The notes beneath the pieces were generated by a model. It was not told the origin of the DNA and made no database searches. It saw only the letters and a list, made by a program, of their open reading frames with translations. From positions 248,001-312,000 of the forward strand of contig NZ_JBHXHV010000001.1 of the NCBI RefSeq assembly GCF_042726155.1: a stretch of DNA of 64,000 bases, in the 5' to 3' direction. This DNA comes from Leucobacter sp042726155. Its GTDB lineage: Bacteria > Actinomycetota > Actinomycetes > Actinomycetales > Microbacteriaceae. This document shows, in pieces, positions 25,543 through 33,651 of the stretch. The first letter of the stretch is position 1, and each line of letters begins with the position of its first letter. A program made the translations under genes and the position numbers.

Positions 25543-26559
25543 ATGACTGAAGATCTTCGCGTCGCCGTCGTCGGCGCCGGCATGATGGGCGCAGACCACA
25601 TCGCCCGCATCACGCGCCGCATCAGCGGTGCCCGCGTTTCGGCCGTCGTCGAACCCGACGCGAGCCGGGCAGCGTCAGCCGCGGCGCATGCCCCGGGCGC
25701 GCAGGTATTCGCGAATATCGAAGAGGCGATCGCGGCTGACGCCCTCGACGCGGTGCTCATCGCCGTGCCGGGCCAATTCCACGCGCCGGTGCTCGCGCCA
25801 GCGCTGGCAGCGCAGCTGCCGATCCTGTGCGAAAAGCCACTGACCCAGAACTCGGCGAGCTCGTGGGAGGTGCTGCAGCTCGAGCAGCAGCTCGACCGAC
25901 CGCACATTCAGGTCGGTTTCATGCGGCGCTTCGACGCCGAATACGCGGCGCTGCGCGCGCTTGTCGAATCGGGCGAGAGCGGTGAACTGCTCATGGTGCG
26001 CGGGGTGCACCGCAACCCGACGGTGCCCGAGACCTATACGAACGACATGCTCATCACCGATTCCGTCGTGCACGAGTTCGACGTTGTGCCGTGGCTTGCC
26101 GGATCGCCGATCGTGAGCGTCGAGGTGAAGCACCCGCGCCGCAACACGCTCGCCCCCGAGCGCCTGCACGAGCCGATCCTCGTCATCATGGAGCTGGCGA
26201 ACGGGGTGCTCGTCGACGTCGAGATGAGCGTCAGCGTGCAGTTCGGCTATCAGGTCGCCACCGAGGCGGTGTTCGAGGCCGGGGTCGCCCGCATCGGCCA
26301 GCCTTCAGGGTTGCAGCGCTGGGGCGCCGGTCAATTTAGCGTGGCCGAACATCAGTCGTTCACCACGCGCTTCGCTCCCGCTTACGACGCCCAGATTCAG
26401 CGTTGGGTCGACGCGGTACATCGGGGCGACTTGATCGACGGCCCGAACGCCTGGGACGGCTATCTCGTCGCCCTCGCGTGCGAGGCCGGCGTCACAGCGA
26501 TGCACGACGGCGGCATCGTGCCGGTGACGGCGCCCGAGCGGCCGGCGTTCTACGCGTAG
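25543..26559 (+). CDS. iolG: Gfo/Idh-family dehydrogenase, probable inositol 2-dehydrogenase
   Basis: Protein of 338 residues. The N-terminal Rossmann fold has AVVGAGMMGADHIARI, the catalytic lysine is in CEKPLTQNSASSW, then GFMRRFDAEYAAL and the catalytic DSVVHEFDVVPWL. These are the inositol dehydrogenase hallmarks. It oxidises myo-inositol (or an isomer) to the keto form with NAD, feeding IolE just upstream. The ATG at 25543 has GAGGAAC. One of six Gfo/Idh modules in the window, and the one best placed to be the main IolG. Confidence 0.85.
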   Translation: MTEDLRVAVVGAGMMGADHIARITRRISGARVSAVVEPDASRAASAAAHAPGAQVFANIEEAIAADALDAVLIAVPGQFHAPVLAPALAAQLPILCEKPLTQNSASSWEVLQLEQQLDRPHIQVGFMRRFDAEYAALRALVESGESGELLMVRGVHRNPTVPETYTNDMLITDSVVHEFDVVPWLAGSPIVSVEVKHPRRNTLAPERLHEPILVIMELANGVLVDVEMSVSVQFGYQVATEAVFEAGVARIGQPSGLQRWGAGQFSVAEHQSFTTRFAPAYDAQIQRWVDAVHRGDLIDGPNAWDGYLVALACEAGVTAMHDGGIVPVTAPERPAFYA

Positions 26560-26591
26560 GCTGCGCCGCTTCCGCCGCTTCCGTCAGTAAA

Positions 26592-26639
26592 TCTGCTTCG
26601 GTGAGATGATGTGGCCCGCAGACGTCTCACCGAAGCAGA
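26592..26639. repeat. Dispersed intergenic hairpin, CTTCGGTGA class (copy 3)
   Basis: Perfect 15-base arms TCTGCTTCGGTGAGA (26592-26606) and TCTCACCGAAGCAGA (26625-26639). As in the other copies, a second core follows on the right (CTCACCGAGGCC, 26643-26654). It lies in the 125-base gap between iolG and iolH, all on the plus strand. Confidence 0.8.
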
Positions 26640-26684
26640 ATCTCTCACCGAGGCCAGCCCTCGCACACTCAGCACAGGAGCATC

Positions 26685-27557
26685 ATGGTTCGCATCGCCC
26701 TCGACCCGACGCCGTACAACGATTCGGTGCACCTGCTCGATTTTCCCGATCTGGTCGCGCGACTCGGCTACGAGTACTTGCAACTGACGCCGAGCCCCGA
26801 CTTTGGGCGACACTTTCACTACCCGAAGGTCGATAGTGAACTGCTCGCGAAGCTGAAAAAGCGCGCGAATGACGCCGGCGTGACCATCACCTCGGTGCTC
26901 CCCGTGCAACGCTTTGGCGGCCCAGAGCCGCACCAGGTCGACGCGGCGGTCTTCAACACAACGCGCTATATCGAGATCGCCGCAGAGCTCGGCGCGCCGA
27001 TCGTGAACACCGAGTTCTCGGGGCGCCCCGAACGCGAGGAAGAGTCGGAGTACGCGTTCTATCGCGCGATGGAACAACTGGTGCCCGTGCTCGAGCGCGA
27101 GGGGGTCTCCCTGAATTTCGACCCGCACCCCGACGACTTCGTGGAAGACGGGCTTGAGGCGTGGCGCATCATCCGAGGTCTCAACACCGACCGCGTCGGA
27201 TTCGTCTACGTCGCCGCGCACACCTTCCACTACGGCGATCGGGCGGCGAGCCTGATCCCGCAACTGGGCGATCGGCTCGGCGCGGTCTACGCAGCCGACA
27301 CCTTCGATCACACGCGGTCGAACGCCCTGCGATACATCACGAACCCGCCGGGCAACGCCGTGCGCGTGCACCAGCACCTGGCGATCGGCGACGGCGACGT
27401 CGATTGGGGTGAGCTGTTCGAGGCGCTCACGCAGTTTGGCTACCTGGATCGCCCAGACGCTCTCATCGTCTCGAACGTGTTCGCCGAAGACGAGAGGGCC
27501 GACGAGATCTCTCGGTACCAGCTCGCGAAGCTGCGTGAACTGGTTGGGCTGGGATAG
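26685..27557 (+). CDS. iolH: IolH-like sugar-phosphate isomerase/epimerase
   Basis: Protein of 290 residues, AP-endonuclease-2-type TIM barrel. It matches the IolH pattern: an N-terminal ALDPTPYNDS strand, LGYEYLQLTPSPDFGRHFHY, and NTEFSGRPEREEESEYAFYR, with later metal ligands around NFDPHPDDF and AADTFDHTR. The exact reaction of IolH is not settled. AGGAG precedes the ATG. It follows iolG after a hairpin element and is followed after 18 bases by a DUF1905 gene. Confidence 0.75.
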   Translation: MVRIALDPTPYNDSVHLLDFPDLVARLGYEYLQLTPSPDFGRHFHYPKVDSELLAKLKKRANDAGVTITSVLPVQRFGGPEPHQVDAAVFNTTRYIEIAAELGAPIVNTEFSGRPEREEESEYAFYRAMEQLVPVLEREGVSLNFDPHPDDFVEDGLEAWRIIRGLNTDRVGFVYVAAHTFHYGDRAASLIPQLGDRLGAVYAADTFDHTRSNALRYITNPPGNAVRVHQHLAIGDGDVDWGELFEALTQFGYLDRPDALIVSNVFAEDERADEISRYQLAKLRELVGLG

Positions 27558-27575
27558 TTCGGGCAGGATAAGCCC

Positions 27576-27869
27576 ATGGAGTTTGCATTTACGAGCCCGC
27601 TCGCGCGCTGGGACAAGAAGCCGGCGCTCTGGACCTTCGTGTTGCTGAGCGAGGAAATCTCCGACGCCATTGCCGCGACCACCGCGGGGCGCGAGAAGGG
27701 CTTTGGCTCCGCGCGCGTGCAGGTGACGGTGGGCGCAGCCGTCTGGACGACCTCGATCTTTCCCAGCGACAGCGCATACATGCTGCCGATCAAGAAGGCG
27801 GTACGCGAGTCAGAGGGGCTCGAACTAGGCGCCCCCGTTGTCGGAACCGTGCAGCTGCTCGACTTCTGA
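27576..27869 (+). CDS. DUF1905 domain protein
   Basis: Protein of 97 residues. It has the DUF1905 pattern (WTFVLLSEEISDAI near the N-terminus, GFGSARVQVTVGAAVWTTSI, then YMLPIKKAVRESEGL), a small barrel-like fold of unknown role common in actinobacteria. It has no visible catalytic residues. It lies 18 bases after iolH and could be cotranscribed, but nothing in it suggests inositol metabolism. Convergent with the MFS exporter. Confidence 0.82.
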   Translation: MEFAFTSPLARWDKKPALWTFVLLSEEISDAIAATTAGREKGFGSARVQVTVGAAVWTTSIFPSDSAYMLPIKKAVRESEGLELGAPVVGTVQLLDF

Positions 27870-27893
27870 GCTGCACGATTCCGCCCGGTAGAG

Positions 27894-29399
27894 CTAGTGC
27901 GCCAGTGCGGGTGCGGCGTCTGTGTCAGTCGCCGCCTCGGCACCAGCGGGCGGGGTATCGAAGCCGAGCGACCGCCCCTGGCCCCTGCGACGGAAGAGCA
28001 GCGCAGTGACGACCGCGCCGGTGATGAAGAATCCGGCGCCCCACCAGTACGCCGTCGCGTAGCTCGCGATCGCCGCATCGGCCACTGAGCTCGGCCCGTG
28101 CTCGGTGAGGTAGTTCGTCGCTGCGGTCGCAGCGAGAGTATTGAGCAGCGCCGTGCCGATGGATCCGCCGACCTGCTGGCTCGTGTTGACCATCGCCGAT
28201 GCGACGCCGGCGAATTCGCGATCGACACCGAGGGTGGCGGTTTGCATCGAAGCGGGCATGATGGTGCCCATTGCAAGGCCCAGCACCATGAGCGGTGGCA
28301 TGACGTGTGCGACGTAGCTGCTCGACGCGTCGAGCTGTGTCAACCAGATCATGCCGAGCGCACCGAGTGTCATGCCGATCGGCACGAGCACCTTCGGCCC
28401 GAATCGCGGCACGAACAGATTGGTGCCGAGCTGCGCCGCGAGCACGAGCATCGCGATCATCGGCAAGAACCCCAGCCCCGTCTGGATCGGCGAGTACTTG
28501 AGCGTGAGCTGCAGGTAGTACGTCACGAACAGGAAGATGCCGAACATGCCAGCGCCCGCGACGAGCACGGCGAGGTAGGCGGCGCTGCGGTTGCGATCGC
28601 GCAGGATCTGCAGGGGGAGCAAGGGGTGGCCGGCCCGGCTCTGCCAGAACACGAACGCGAGCAGCAGCACGACGGCACCGGCGAGCATGCCCCAGGTCAG
28701 GGGCGCATCCCAACCGTCGGTCTCGGCGTTCGAGAACCCGTAGACCAGACCGAATAGGCCGCCCGAGACGAGCACGGCACCCGGAATATCGAGCTTCGGG
28801 CGCGGCCCCTCGCGGCGGATCGATGGCACGTAGATGAACGATCCGACGAGCGCGACCGCGGCAATAGCGACGTTGATGTACAGGTTCCAGCGCCAGTCGA
28901 ACGATTCGGTGAGCACGCCGCCGAGTAGTAGGCCAACGGCCCCGCCCGCGCCGGCAATGGCGCCGAAGATACCGAATGCGCGGGCTCGCTCCCGCGGAAT
29001 CGTGAACGTCGTGGTGAGCACGGCCAGAACGGTCGGCGCGAGCATCGCGCCGAAGACACCCTGGAGTGCGCGGGCCGCGACGAGCAACTCGAACGACGGG
29101 GCGGCCCCGCCGAGTGCTGACGCGATAGCGAAGCCAATGAGCCCGATGATGAATGTGCGCTTGCGGCCAATCAGGTCGGAGAGGCGGCCGCCGAGCAGCA
29201 GCAGACTACCGAAGGCGAGCGAGTAGGCGGTCACGATCCACTGACGCTGGCCATCGGAGAACCCGAGGTCTGCCTGCGCGGAGGGGAGCGCGATGTTTAC
29301 GACAGTCGCATCAAGCACGACCATGAGCTGGGCGAGGCCGACGACGATGAGTGTGATCCAGCGTCGACTGTCGACCGGGGGAGGTGTGATGTGGGACAT
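27894..29399 (-). CDS. DHA2-type MFS drug exporter
   Basis: Protein of about 501 residues with 14 predicted membrane segments. Characteristic motifs are LDATVVNIALPSAQADLGFS (first helix), GRLSDLIGRKRTFIIGLIGF (motif A) and the antiporter motif region GAIAGAGGAVGLLLGGVLTE. Members export drugs and disinfectants with protons. It is divergent from a TetR gene across a gap with three direct repeats, the usual repressor-exporter pair. I used the ATG at 29399; a TTG three codons upstream is possible. The ribosome site is weak. Confidence 0.9.
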   Translation of the reverse strand: MSHITPPPVDSRRWITLIVVGLAQLMVVLDATVVNIALPSAQADLGFSDGQRQWIVTAYSLAFGSLLLLGGRLSDLIGRKRTFIIGLIGFAIASALGGAAPSFELLVAARALQGVFGAMLAPTVLAVLTTTFTIPRERARAFGIFGAIAGAGGAVGLLLGGVLTESFDWRWNLYINVAIAAVALVGSFIYVPSIRREGPRPKLDIPGAVLVSGGLFGLVYGFSNAETDGWDAPLTWGMLAGAVVLLLAFVFWQSRAGHPLLPLQILRDRNRSAAYLAVLVAGAGMFGIFLFVTYYLQLTLKYSPIQTGLGFLPMIAMLVLAAQLGTNLFVPRFGPKVLVPIGMTLGALGMIWLTQLDASSSYVAHVMPPLMVLGLAMGTIMPASMQTATLGVDREFAGVASAMVNTSQQVGGSIGTALLNTLAATAATNYLTEHGPSSVADAAIASYATAYWWGAGFFITGAVVTALLFRRRGQGRSLGFDTPPAGAEAATDTDAAPALAH

Positions 29400-29425
29400 G
29401 AGGATCAATATATACGAGACTTGTC

Positions 29426-29468
29426 AGTTTCGGATATACCGAGTTTCGGATATGTACAGTTTCGTATG
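29426..29468. promoter_or_regulatory. Three direct repeats in the exporter-TetR gap (putative TetR operator)
   Basis: AGTTTCGGATA at 29426 and 29442 and AGTTTCGTATG at 29458 recur at an exact 16-base period. The first also forms an inverted repeat with ATATACGAGACT (29410-29421; AGTTTCGGATAT at 29426-29437). The array fills the divergent promoter gap, an arrangement expected for cooperative TetR binding. Confidence 0.7.
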
Positions 29469-29508
29469 TTGCTCGGGTACGCTGGGGGCACATCGAAAGG
29501 CGGGGGCC

Positions 29509-30195
29509 ATGACTGACACCGAGGATCGGCCGCGCTTGGGTCGCAAGCGCGATCCGAGCCGCGACCAAGACATTCTCGAGGCGGCCCTCGACGTCTTGGC
29601 CGAGACCGGGTACGAGGGCATGACGATCGAGATGGTCGCGGCCCGCGCGAAGGCCGGCAAGGCGACGCTCTACCGGCGCTGGAATTCGAAACTCGAACTC
29701 GTGATGGACGCGGTGTCGTGCATGAAGGCGCGGCACTTCGACCTCGCCACGCTTCCCGACACTGGCAGCCTGCGCGGCGACCTGGTTTCACTCGTGAAGG
29801 TTCCGAACATCGCAGAGGCAGATCGCAAGCTGCGTATCATGACGGGGATCGTGTCAATGCTCGCGCGTGATCCCGAGCTCGCGGCCGCGGCGCAGGACGC
29901 GATCGTGGCCCCCCGTGCGGCCGCGAATCGCGTGATCTTCGAACGCGCGATTGCCCGCGGCGAGATCTCACCCGACATCGATCTCGAGACGCTGTGCATG
30001 ATCGCCCCGGGCATCGGTACCTACCGGTCGCTCATGATGCAGACGCCGCTCGATCGCGAATTCGCTATCAGGATCATCGACTCCGTCGTCATGCCGGCCG
30101 CGCTGGCTGACCCCGGTGCTGCGCTGGCTGACCCCGGTGCCGCGGTTGAGACCGCGGAATCTGCGCCCGCCGAACCCGCTCCAGCGTCCAGCTAG
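29509..30195 (+). CDS. TetR-family transcriptional regulator
   Basis: Protein of 228 residues. The N-terminal helix-turn-helix reads ILEAALDVLAETGYEG, then TIEMVAARAKAGKATLYRRW, typical of TetR; the C-terminal domain matches TetR proteins of the AcrR type and ends in a low-complexity tail with a repeated LADPGAA unit. It probably represses the divergent DHA2 exporter. The ATG at 29509 has GAAAGG upstream; the longer open frame runs through the operator and is not translated. Its stop overlaps the stop of the convergent TauE gene in a shared CTAG. Confidence 0.87.
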   Translation: MTDTEDRPRLGRKRDPSRDQDILEAALDVLAETGYEGMTIEMVAARAKAGKATLYRRWNSKLELVMDAVSCMKARHFDLATLPDTGSLRGDLVSLVKVPNIAEADRKLRIMTGIVSMLARDPELAAAAQDAIVAPRAAANRVIFERAIARGEISPDIDLETLCMIAPGIGTYRSLMMQTPLDREFAIRIIDSVVMPAALADPGAALADPGAAVETAESAPAEPAPASS

Positions 30196-30947
30196 AAGAT
30201 CAGCAGGTAGAGCGCACCGAGCACCGTCACAACGAGGACGGCGCTCTCAAACACGCGCTGCTTCACACGCCCCGCGATCCAGCGCCCGAGAACGGCACCC
30301 ACGATGACACCGGGCACAAGCACCGCGTCGAGAGCGAGGCTCGAAGCGTCGATGAGCCCGAGCCCGAATGAGAACGGCAGTTTCGTGAGGTTGATGATCG
30401 CGAAGAACCAGGCCGCCGTGCCTAGAAACGCCTTGACCGGGAAGCGGGCCGCGAGAAAGTACATGGACATCACGGGCCCGCCGGCGTTGGCGACCATCGT
30501 CGTGAATCCGGCGAGTGAACCGTAGCCGATGCCCGCAGCGAGGCCGCCGCCGACGCCCGGTTCGCCGTGTGAGAAGTAGCGCCGCCAGGCGGTGAAGGTG
30601 ACGACGAGCAGCAGGATCGCGCCGATAACCCGTCGCACCCAGCCGTCATCGGCGACCGCAAGAAACACGGCTCCGAGGGCCAGGCCGACCACCACGGCGG
30701 GCGCGAGGCGCGCGATCGTGGGCCAATTCGCGTGCTTGCGATACGCCCAGACCGCGAAGATGTCGCCGACGATGAGCAGCACGAGCAGGGCGCCCGTAGA
30801 GTGCCGTGCGGGCAAGATGGCGGCGAAAATGGCAATCGAAACCGTATTGATGCCGGGCAGGGCGGTCTTCGAAAACCCGACGATGATCGCTGAGAGTCCG
30901 AGCAGCACCCAAGCGAGGGGGGCCAGCTCTGGCAGCGCGGTGATCAC
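30192..30947 (-). CDS. TauE/SafE-family anion exporter
   Basis: Protein of about 251 residues with roughly eight membrane segments. The family pattern includes LSAIIVGFSKTALPGINTVS near the N-terminus and YGSLAGFTTMVANAGGPVMS in the middle. Members move sulfite, sulfonates or organic anions; the substrate here is unknown. The GTG at 30947 is a compromise start: GGAGGTGATC, a very strong ribosome-binding sequence, overlaps it, so the true start may be elsewhere. A longer frame reaches 31478 but crosses the iolT promoter. Confidence 0.82.
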   Translation of the reverse strand: MITALPELAPLAWVLLGLSAIIVGFSKTALPGINTVSIAIFAAILPARHSTGALLVLLIVGDIFAVWAYRKHANWPTIARLAPAVVVGLALGAVFLAVADDGWVRRVIGAILLLVVTFTAWRRYFSHGEPGVGGGLAAGIGYGSLAGFTTMVANAGGPVMSMYFLAARFPVKAFLGTAAWFFAIINLTKLPFSFGLGLIDASSLALDAVLVPGVIVGAVLGRWIAGRVKQRVFESAVLVVTVLGALYLLIF

Positions 30948-30978
30948 CTCCCCACTGTAGCCCCGAACAGGTTTGTCC

Positions 30979-30995
30979 AAATGTAATGACATTGT
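30979..30995. promoter_or_regulatory. Putative regulator box upstream of iolT
   Basis: AAATGTAATGACATTGT matches the boxes upstream of iolC, iolE and the ABC operon. It lies in the gap between tauE-type and iolT genes, about 85 bases before the iolT start. A nearby TTTGTCCAAAT (30972-30982) has the same TTTG..CAAA symmetry seen at 36239 and 17932. Confidence 0.5.
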
Positions 30996-31077
30996 TAAGC
31001 TCATATTACGGGGCCAGTGCCGCTCGAACGCGAGCAGATACATGGACCACAGGGCAGCAGGCAAAGGGGTCGCAGTC

Positions 31078-32565
31078 ATGACAGATCGAACCGCAGGTGC
31101 GAGCGCGGGAGCGAGCGCAGGCACGCTTCCGCCGCTCGGAACCGGGCCGCACCGCAGGCGTCTCGGGCTCGTCGCGCTGATCGCGACTTTCGGAGGGCTG
31201 CTTTTTGGGTACGACACGGGCGTCGTCAACGGCGCGCTCAGCCCAATGTCGGAGGAGCTGGGCCTGACGCCGTTCCTCGAGGGCTGGTTCACGAGCTCTC
31301 TCGTCTTCGCTGCGGCGATTGGCGCAATGGTGAGCGGTCGACTCTCCGACGGCTGGGGTCGGCGCAAGACCATCATTGTGCTCGCCGTGCTGTTTTTCGT
31401 GGGCACTTCCTTCGTCGTGTTCGCGCCGGGTGGCGAGACGCCGGGGACGCACACCGCACTCGGATTCGGCTCGCTCATCGCGGGTCGCGTGCTGCTTGGT
31501 CTCGCCGTGGGCGGGGCCTCGACGGTGGTCCCGGTGTTCCTCGCAGAACTCGCGCCCTACGAGATCCGCGGATCGATCGCCGGCCGCAATGAACTCATGA
31601 TCGTCGTGGGGCAGCTTGCCGCGTTCGTGGTGAACGCCATCATCGGCAACGTCTGGGGGCACGTCGACAACATTTGGCGCGTGATGTTCGCGGTCTGTGC
31701 GCTGCCAGCGATCGCGCTTTTCTTCGGCATGCTACGGATGCCGGAATCACCGCGGTGGCTTGTTAACCGCGGCGACTTTGACGGTGCCGAGCGGGTGCTC
31801 GCCACCGTGCGCACTCCCGAGCGCGCCACCGCCGAGGTGCGTGAACTGCGCGGACTCGTCGCGGAGGCGCGCGATGAGCAGCAGCTGGGCTGGCGTGCGA
31901 TCTTCTCGAATCGCAATCTGCTGAAGATCATCTTCGTGGGCATCGGGCTTGGCATCGCGCAACAGCTCACCGGCATCAACTCGATCATGTACTTCGGCAG
32001 CCAGGTGCTCGAGCAGTCGGGGTTCTCCCAGAACGCTGCGCTCATTGCCAATGTCGCGCCCGGGATCATCGCGGTGATTGGCGCCGTCATTGCGCTGCAA
32101 ATGATGGACCGCCTCGACCGCCGCAAGACGTTCATCACGGGCTTTACACTCACCACGGTGAGCCACCTGCTGATCGGCGTCGCGTCGCTTGCGCTGCCCG
32201 AGGGAAGCGCGGCGCGCCCGTGGATCATCCTGGCGCTCGTCGTGATCTTCGTCGGGTCGATGCAGACCTTCTTGAACGTGGCCGTGTGGGTCTACCTCTC
32301 CGAGATTTTCCCGCTGCACATGCGCGGCATTGGCATGGGGATCTCGGTGTTCGCGCTCTGGGTGATGAACGGGATCGTCGCGCTGTTCTTCTTGCCGCTG
32401 GTTGACGGCGTCGGCATCTCGAACACATTCTTCGTGTTCGCGGCGGTGGGCGCGCTCGCCCTCCTCTTCGTGTGGAAGTGCGTGCCCGAGACCCGCGGCC
32501 GCACGCTCGAAGCCCTCGAAGAAGAGGTCACCACGGGCGCGATTTACCTCCCCCGCGAGCACTGA
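31078..32565 (+). CDS. iolT: MFS sugar porter, probable myo-inositol importer
   Basis: Protein of 495 residues, 12 membrane segments, sugar porter family. It has GGLLFGYDTGVVNGAL in the first helix, GRLSDGWGRRKTII between helices 2 and 3, QQLTGINSIMYFGSQVLEQS in helix 7 and the C-terminal PETRGRTLEALEEE. The match to IolT-type proteins and the iol context (with an operator-like box upstream) support inositol uptake by proton symport. I used the ATG at 31078 with AAAGGGG upstream. Confidence 0.85.
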   Translation: MTDRTAGASAGASAGTLPPLGTGPHRRRLGLVALIATFGGLLFGYDTGVVNGALSPMSEELGLTPFLEGWFTSSLVFAAAIGAMVSGRLSDGWGRRKTIIVLAVLFFVGTSFVVFAPGGETPGTHTALGFGSLIAGRVLLGLAVGGASTVVPVFLAELAPYEIRGSIAGRNELMIVVGQLAAFVVNAIIGNVWGHVDNIWRVMFAVCALPAIALFFGMLRMPESPRWLVNRGDFDGAERVLATVRTPERATAEVRELRGLVAEARDEQQLGWRAIFSNRNLLKIIFVGIGLGIAQQLTGINSIMYFGSQVLEQSGFSQNAALIANVAPGIIAVIGAVIALQMMDRLDRRKTFITGFTLTTVSHLLIGVASLALPEGSAARPWIILALVVIFVGSMQTFLNVAVWVYLSEIFPLHMRGIGMGISVFALWVMNGIVALFFLPLVDGVGISNTFFVFAAVGALALLFVWKCVPETRGRTLEALEEEVTTGAIYLPREH

Positions 32566-32579
32566 CTTGCGCGGCCCCG

Positions 32580-32616
32580 CCCCGCCGAATAGGCGACGGA
32601 GCGAGGGCCGGCGGGG
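32580..32616. terminator. Short hairpin between convergent genes
   Basis: CCCCGCCG (32580-32587) and CGGCGGGG (32609-32616) are perfect complements between the iolT stop and the stop of the TIM-barrel gene on the minus strand. It is probably a bidirectional terminator. Confidence 0.5.
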
Positions 32617-33615
32617 TTAGGCGAGGGCTGCGTTTGCTTCGCTGAGTACGCGGGACGCGACCTCGAGGCCTTCGATACGGCCGAGCGATACATCCTCGTG
32701 CTCGATATTCACCCACATCTCGGGGTCGACGTCGCGGAGCGCGCGCAGAAACTCAGTCCAGTACGCGGTGTCGTGCCCCTTGCCAAGCGCCACAAAGTCC
32801 CACGCGGACTGGGCGGGCCACTCGTTCGCCCACTCGTCACCGCCAAGATTCGTGCGAGGCTCGTCGGCCTGCAGCCGTCGGAACGAGTTGTCGAGCACCC
32901 CATTGATGCGGGCCCACTCGGGGTTCACCCGCACGTCTTTCGCCGCGGCGTGCAGCACGAGCTCACCGAGATGACGTATCACCGCCACCGGGTCCATCTG
33001 CTGCCAGAACAGGTGCGACGCATCGAGCTCGACGCCGAGGTGCGTCGCTCGAGTGAGCTCCATCAGTTTGTGCACGTCCGCTGAATTGGAGACCAGGTTC
33101 TGCGGGTGCAGTTCGAGCGCGACCTTCACTCCGTGATCTGCGGCGAACCGGTCTGTCTCTCGCCAGAAATTTGCCGCCACGTCCCACTGGTAGTCGAGTA
33201 CGTCGAGCGCCGCCGAATTCCAAGCGTTTACCACCCAGTTGACCACCGACGCCCCGGGCTCGCCTCCGGGGAGGCCAGACATGGTCACCACGCGATCCTG
33301 CCCGAGGCGCTCAGCGAGCCGGATCGAGCGCCGCACGTCGGCCGCGTGTGCCTCCCCGATCGCTGCCCGCGGATGCAGCGGATTTCCATTGCAGTTCAAC
33401 CCGGCGATCGAGACGCCGGTGCCGTCAAACTGGCCCAGAAACTCGTCGCGGGCGTCGTCGGACTCCAAGATGTCGTCGAGATTCGGAATGTGCAGTGCGG
33501 GCAGGAAACCACCCGAGTTGAGTTCGATTCCCGTAAGGCCGAGGCCGCGCACGACCTCAATGGCCGCGGGGAGCGGGCGGTCGTGCAAGATCGCGTTGTA
33601 GACGCCGAGTTTCAT
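32617..33615 (-). CDS. Sugar-phosphate isomerase/epimerase (TIM barrel)
   Basis: Protein of 332 residues with the AP-endonuclease-2-type barrel. It starts MKLGVYNAILHDRPL and has GLTGIELNSGGFLPALH, VALELHPQNLVSN, HLGVELDASHLFWQQMDP and VNIEHEDVSLGRIEG, which supply the metal ligands (E, H, D, E). Members isomerise or epimerise keto sugars and keto inositols. It is downstream of a Gfo/Idh gene (36-base gap, same strand), a pair that usually carries out oxidation followed by isomerisation. The substrate is unknown. Confidence 0.85.
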   Translation of the reverse strand: MKLGVYNAILHDRPLPAAIEVVRGLGLTGIELNSGGFLPALHIPNLDDILESDDARDEFLGQFDGTGVSIAGLNCNGNPLHPRAAIGEAHAADVRRSIRLAERLGQDRVVTMSGLPGGEPGASVVNWVVNAWNSAALDVLDYQWDVAANFWRETDRFAADHGVKVALELHPQNLVSNSADVHKLMELTRATHLGVELDASHLFWQQMDPVAVIRHLGELVLHAAAKDVRVNPEWARINGVLDNSFRRLQADEPRTNLGGDEWANEWPAQSAWDFVALGKGHDTAYWTEFLRALRDVDPEMWVNIEHEDVSLGRIEGLEVASRVLSEANAALA

Positions 33616-33651
33616 GTGTGTGCTCGTTTCAGGTCGTGAGTGAGTGCCGGA

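Noticed and set aside
30948..31478. Long upstream extension of the TauE frame
   Set aside because: It crosses the iolT promoter and iolT's own 5' coding sequence on the opposite strand; TauE proteins start near the chosen GTG.
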